Shown piece by piece: positions 5,512 through 6,038 of a stretch of DNA of 6,038 nucleotides (positions are counted from its first letter, which is position 1; every line of letters begins with the position of its first letter). Below the pieces are notes generated by a model. The model searched no databases. It was not told the DNA's origin and saw only the letters and a list, made by a program, of their open reading frames with translations. The DNA comes from Alphaproteobacteria bacterium (lineage in GTDB: Bacteria; Pseudomonadota; Alphaproteobacteria; Rs-D84): the NCBI GenBank assembly GCA_024402735.1, contig JAKSTE010000030.1, forward strand, positions 1 through 6,038, read 5' to 3'. The translations under genes and the position numbers were made by a program.

Positions 5512-6038
5512 ATGAAAATATCTAGAAGACAATTTTTACAAGTTGTTGGCGTTGGAACACTGTGTGTTGGGTTAATGCCTCGTATTGCATTTGCTTCAAC
5601 CAATTCTTTAAAAAATGTAAGAACAGGTTTACAACCGGGAGATAAAACAAGATTAGTAATAGAAACTTCTGGGAGACCTTCTTATGCATTATCTTATAAA
5701 CCTAACCAGTTAATTGTTAATTTATCTAATGTAGCTGGTAATAGTAGCGTAAAAACTAATTTAGCATCAGGCACATTAATTAATAGAATTACACAGATTC
5801 AAGATGGTAGTACATTACAAATTGTAGCAACATTAACATCAAAAATAGATGCTATTCAAAAAAATCAAATTTTAATATTAGAACCCAATGGTGATAACGA
5901 TTATCGACTAGTAATAGATTTTGTAGCTGGAACAGGTAAGGGCATAGATAATATACAAAGTGCTACAACTACTGCTACACAATCAACAACAACTTCCACT
6001 AACAAGCATATTATAGTAATAGATGCTGGTCATGGTGG
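5512..6038 (+). CDS. amiC: N-acetylmuramoyl-L-alanine amidase, AmiC type, N-terminal 175 residues (partial)
   Basis: The family is exported zinc amidases that cut the amide bond between MurNAc and L-Ala in peptidoglycan, splitting septal wall between daughter cells. The N-terminus is a Tat signal: SRRQFLQ (4-10), hydrophobic segment, IAFA with probable cleavage after residue 28. An AMIN domain (about 33-140) follows, which in the family targets the enzyme to peptidoglycan at the septum. A Thr/Ser-rich linker comes next (about 149-164). The amidase_3 domain then opens with HIIVIDAGHGG, giving H174 as first zinc ligand; the window ends two bases into the next codon. The remaining zinc ligands and catalytic Glu are out of view. 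In many alphaproteobacteria amiC is followed by mrcA and prfB; here prfB lies upstream on the opposite strand. Start choice rests on the Tat motif and promoter position, as no Shine-Dalgarno is present. Confidence 0.92.
   Translation, partial: MKISRRQFLQVVGVGTLCVGLMPRIAFASTNSLKNVRTGLQPGDKTRLVIETSGRPSYALSYKPNQLIVNLSNVAGNSSVKTNLASGTLINRITQIQDGSTLQIVATLTSKIDAIQKNQILILEPNGDNDYRLVIDFVAGTGKGIDNIQSATTTATQSTTTSTNKHIIVIDAGHG

Overview
The window is visibly AT-rich and carries ordinary bacterial chromosomal genes. RNase J, a release factor 2 gene with a programmed frameshift, and a Tat-exported AMIN/amidase_3 protein lying near prfB together point to an alphaproteobacterium. Alphaproteobacteria commonly keep amiC, mrcA and prfB close together. 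The low GC and two-codon arginine usage (CGT/AGA) suggest a host-associated or otherwise AT-biased lineage. This assignment is an inference from gene content, not from a marker gene.

Layout: positions 1-927 (minus) hold the N-terminal 309 residues of ribonuclease J; its C-terminus lies outside the window. The gap at 928-1228 is about 300 bases without a convincing gene. It holds two divergent promoters. The rnj promoter leads into a leader of roughly 115 nt containing a three-tier stem-loop at 956-1021. The other promoter drives an unrecognised two-TM membrane protein (1229-2044) and has a perfect dyad between its -35 and -10. A rho-independent terminator follows at 2054-2077.

On the minus strand, prfB (4023 to 2952), a kinase-fold phosphotransferase of the APH/choline kinase type (2947 to 2201) and tRNA-Arg(CCG) (2153 to 2077) follow one another. 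prfB and the kinase gene are 4 nt apart and probably translationally coupled. The tRNA has its own promoter-like sequence. prfB retains the classical autoregulatory +1 frameshift at an AGGGGG-NNN-CTT-TGA site.

On the plus strand, a secreted, cysteine-rich protein of unknown function (4131-5402) has its own promoter and terminator. It is followed by the start of an amiC-like N-acetylmuramoyl-L-alanine amidase (5512 to beyond the window), cut at its first zinc-binding histidine.

Promoters are unusually readable here. Those of rnj, the cysteine-rich gene and amiC share a TTGC-type -35, a 17-nt spacer and an extended TGA-TAtAAT -10. The promoters of prfB and amiC sit so close to the start codons that both mRNAs are predicted to be leaderless or nearly so, which fits their lack of Shine-Dalgarno sequences. 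I see no CRISPR array, insertion sequence, phage or defence module. The most distinctive points are the structured rnj leader, the RF2 frameshift, the predicted leaderless messages and the three poorly characterised proteins.
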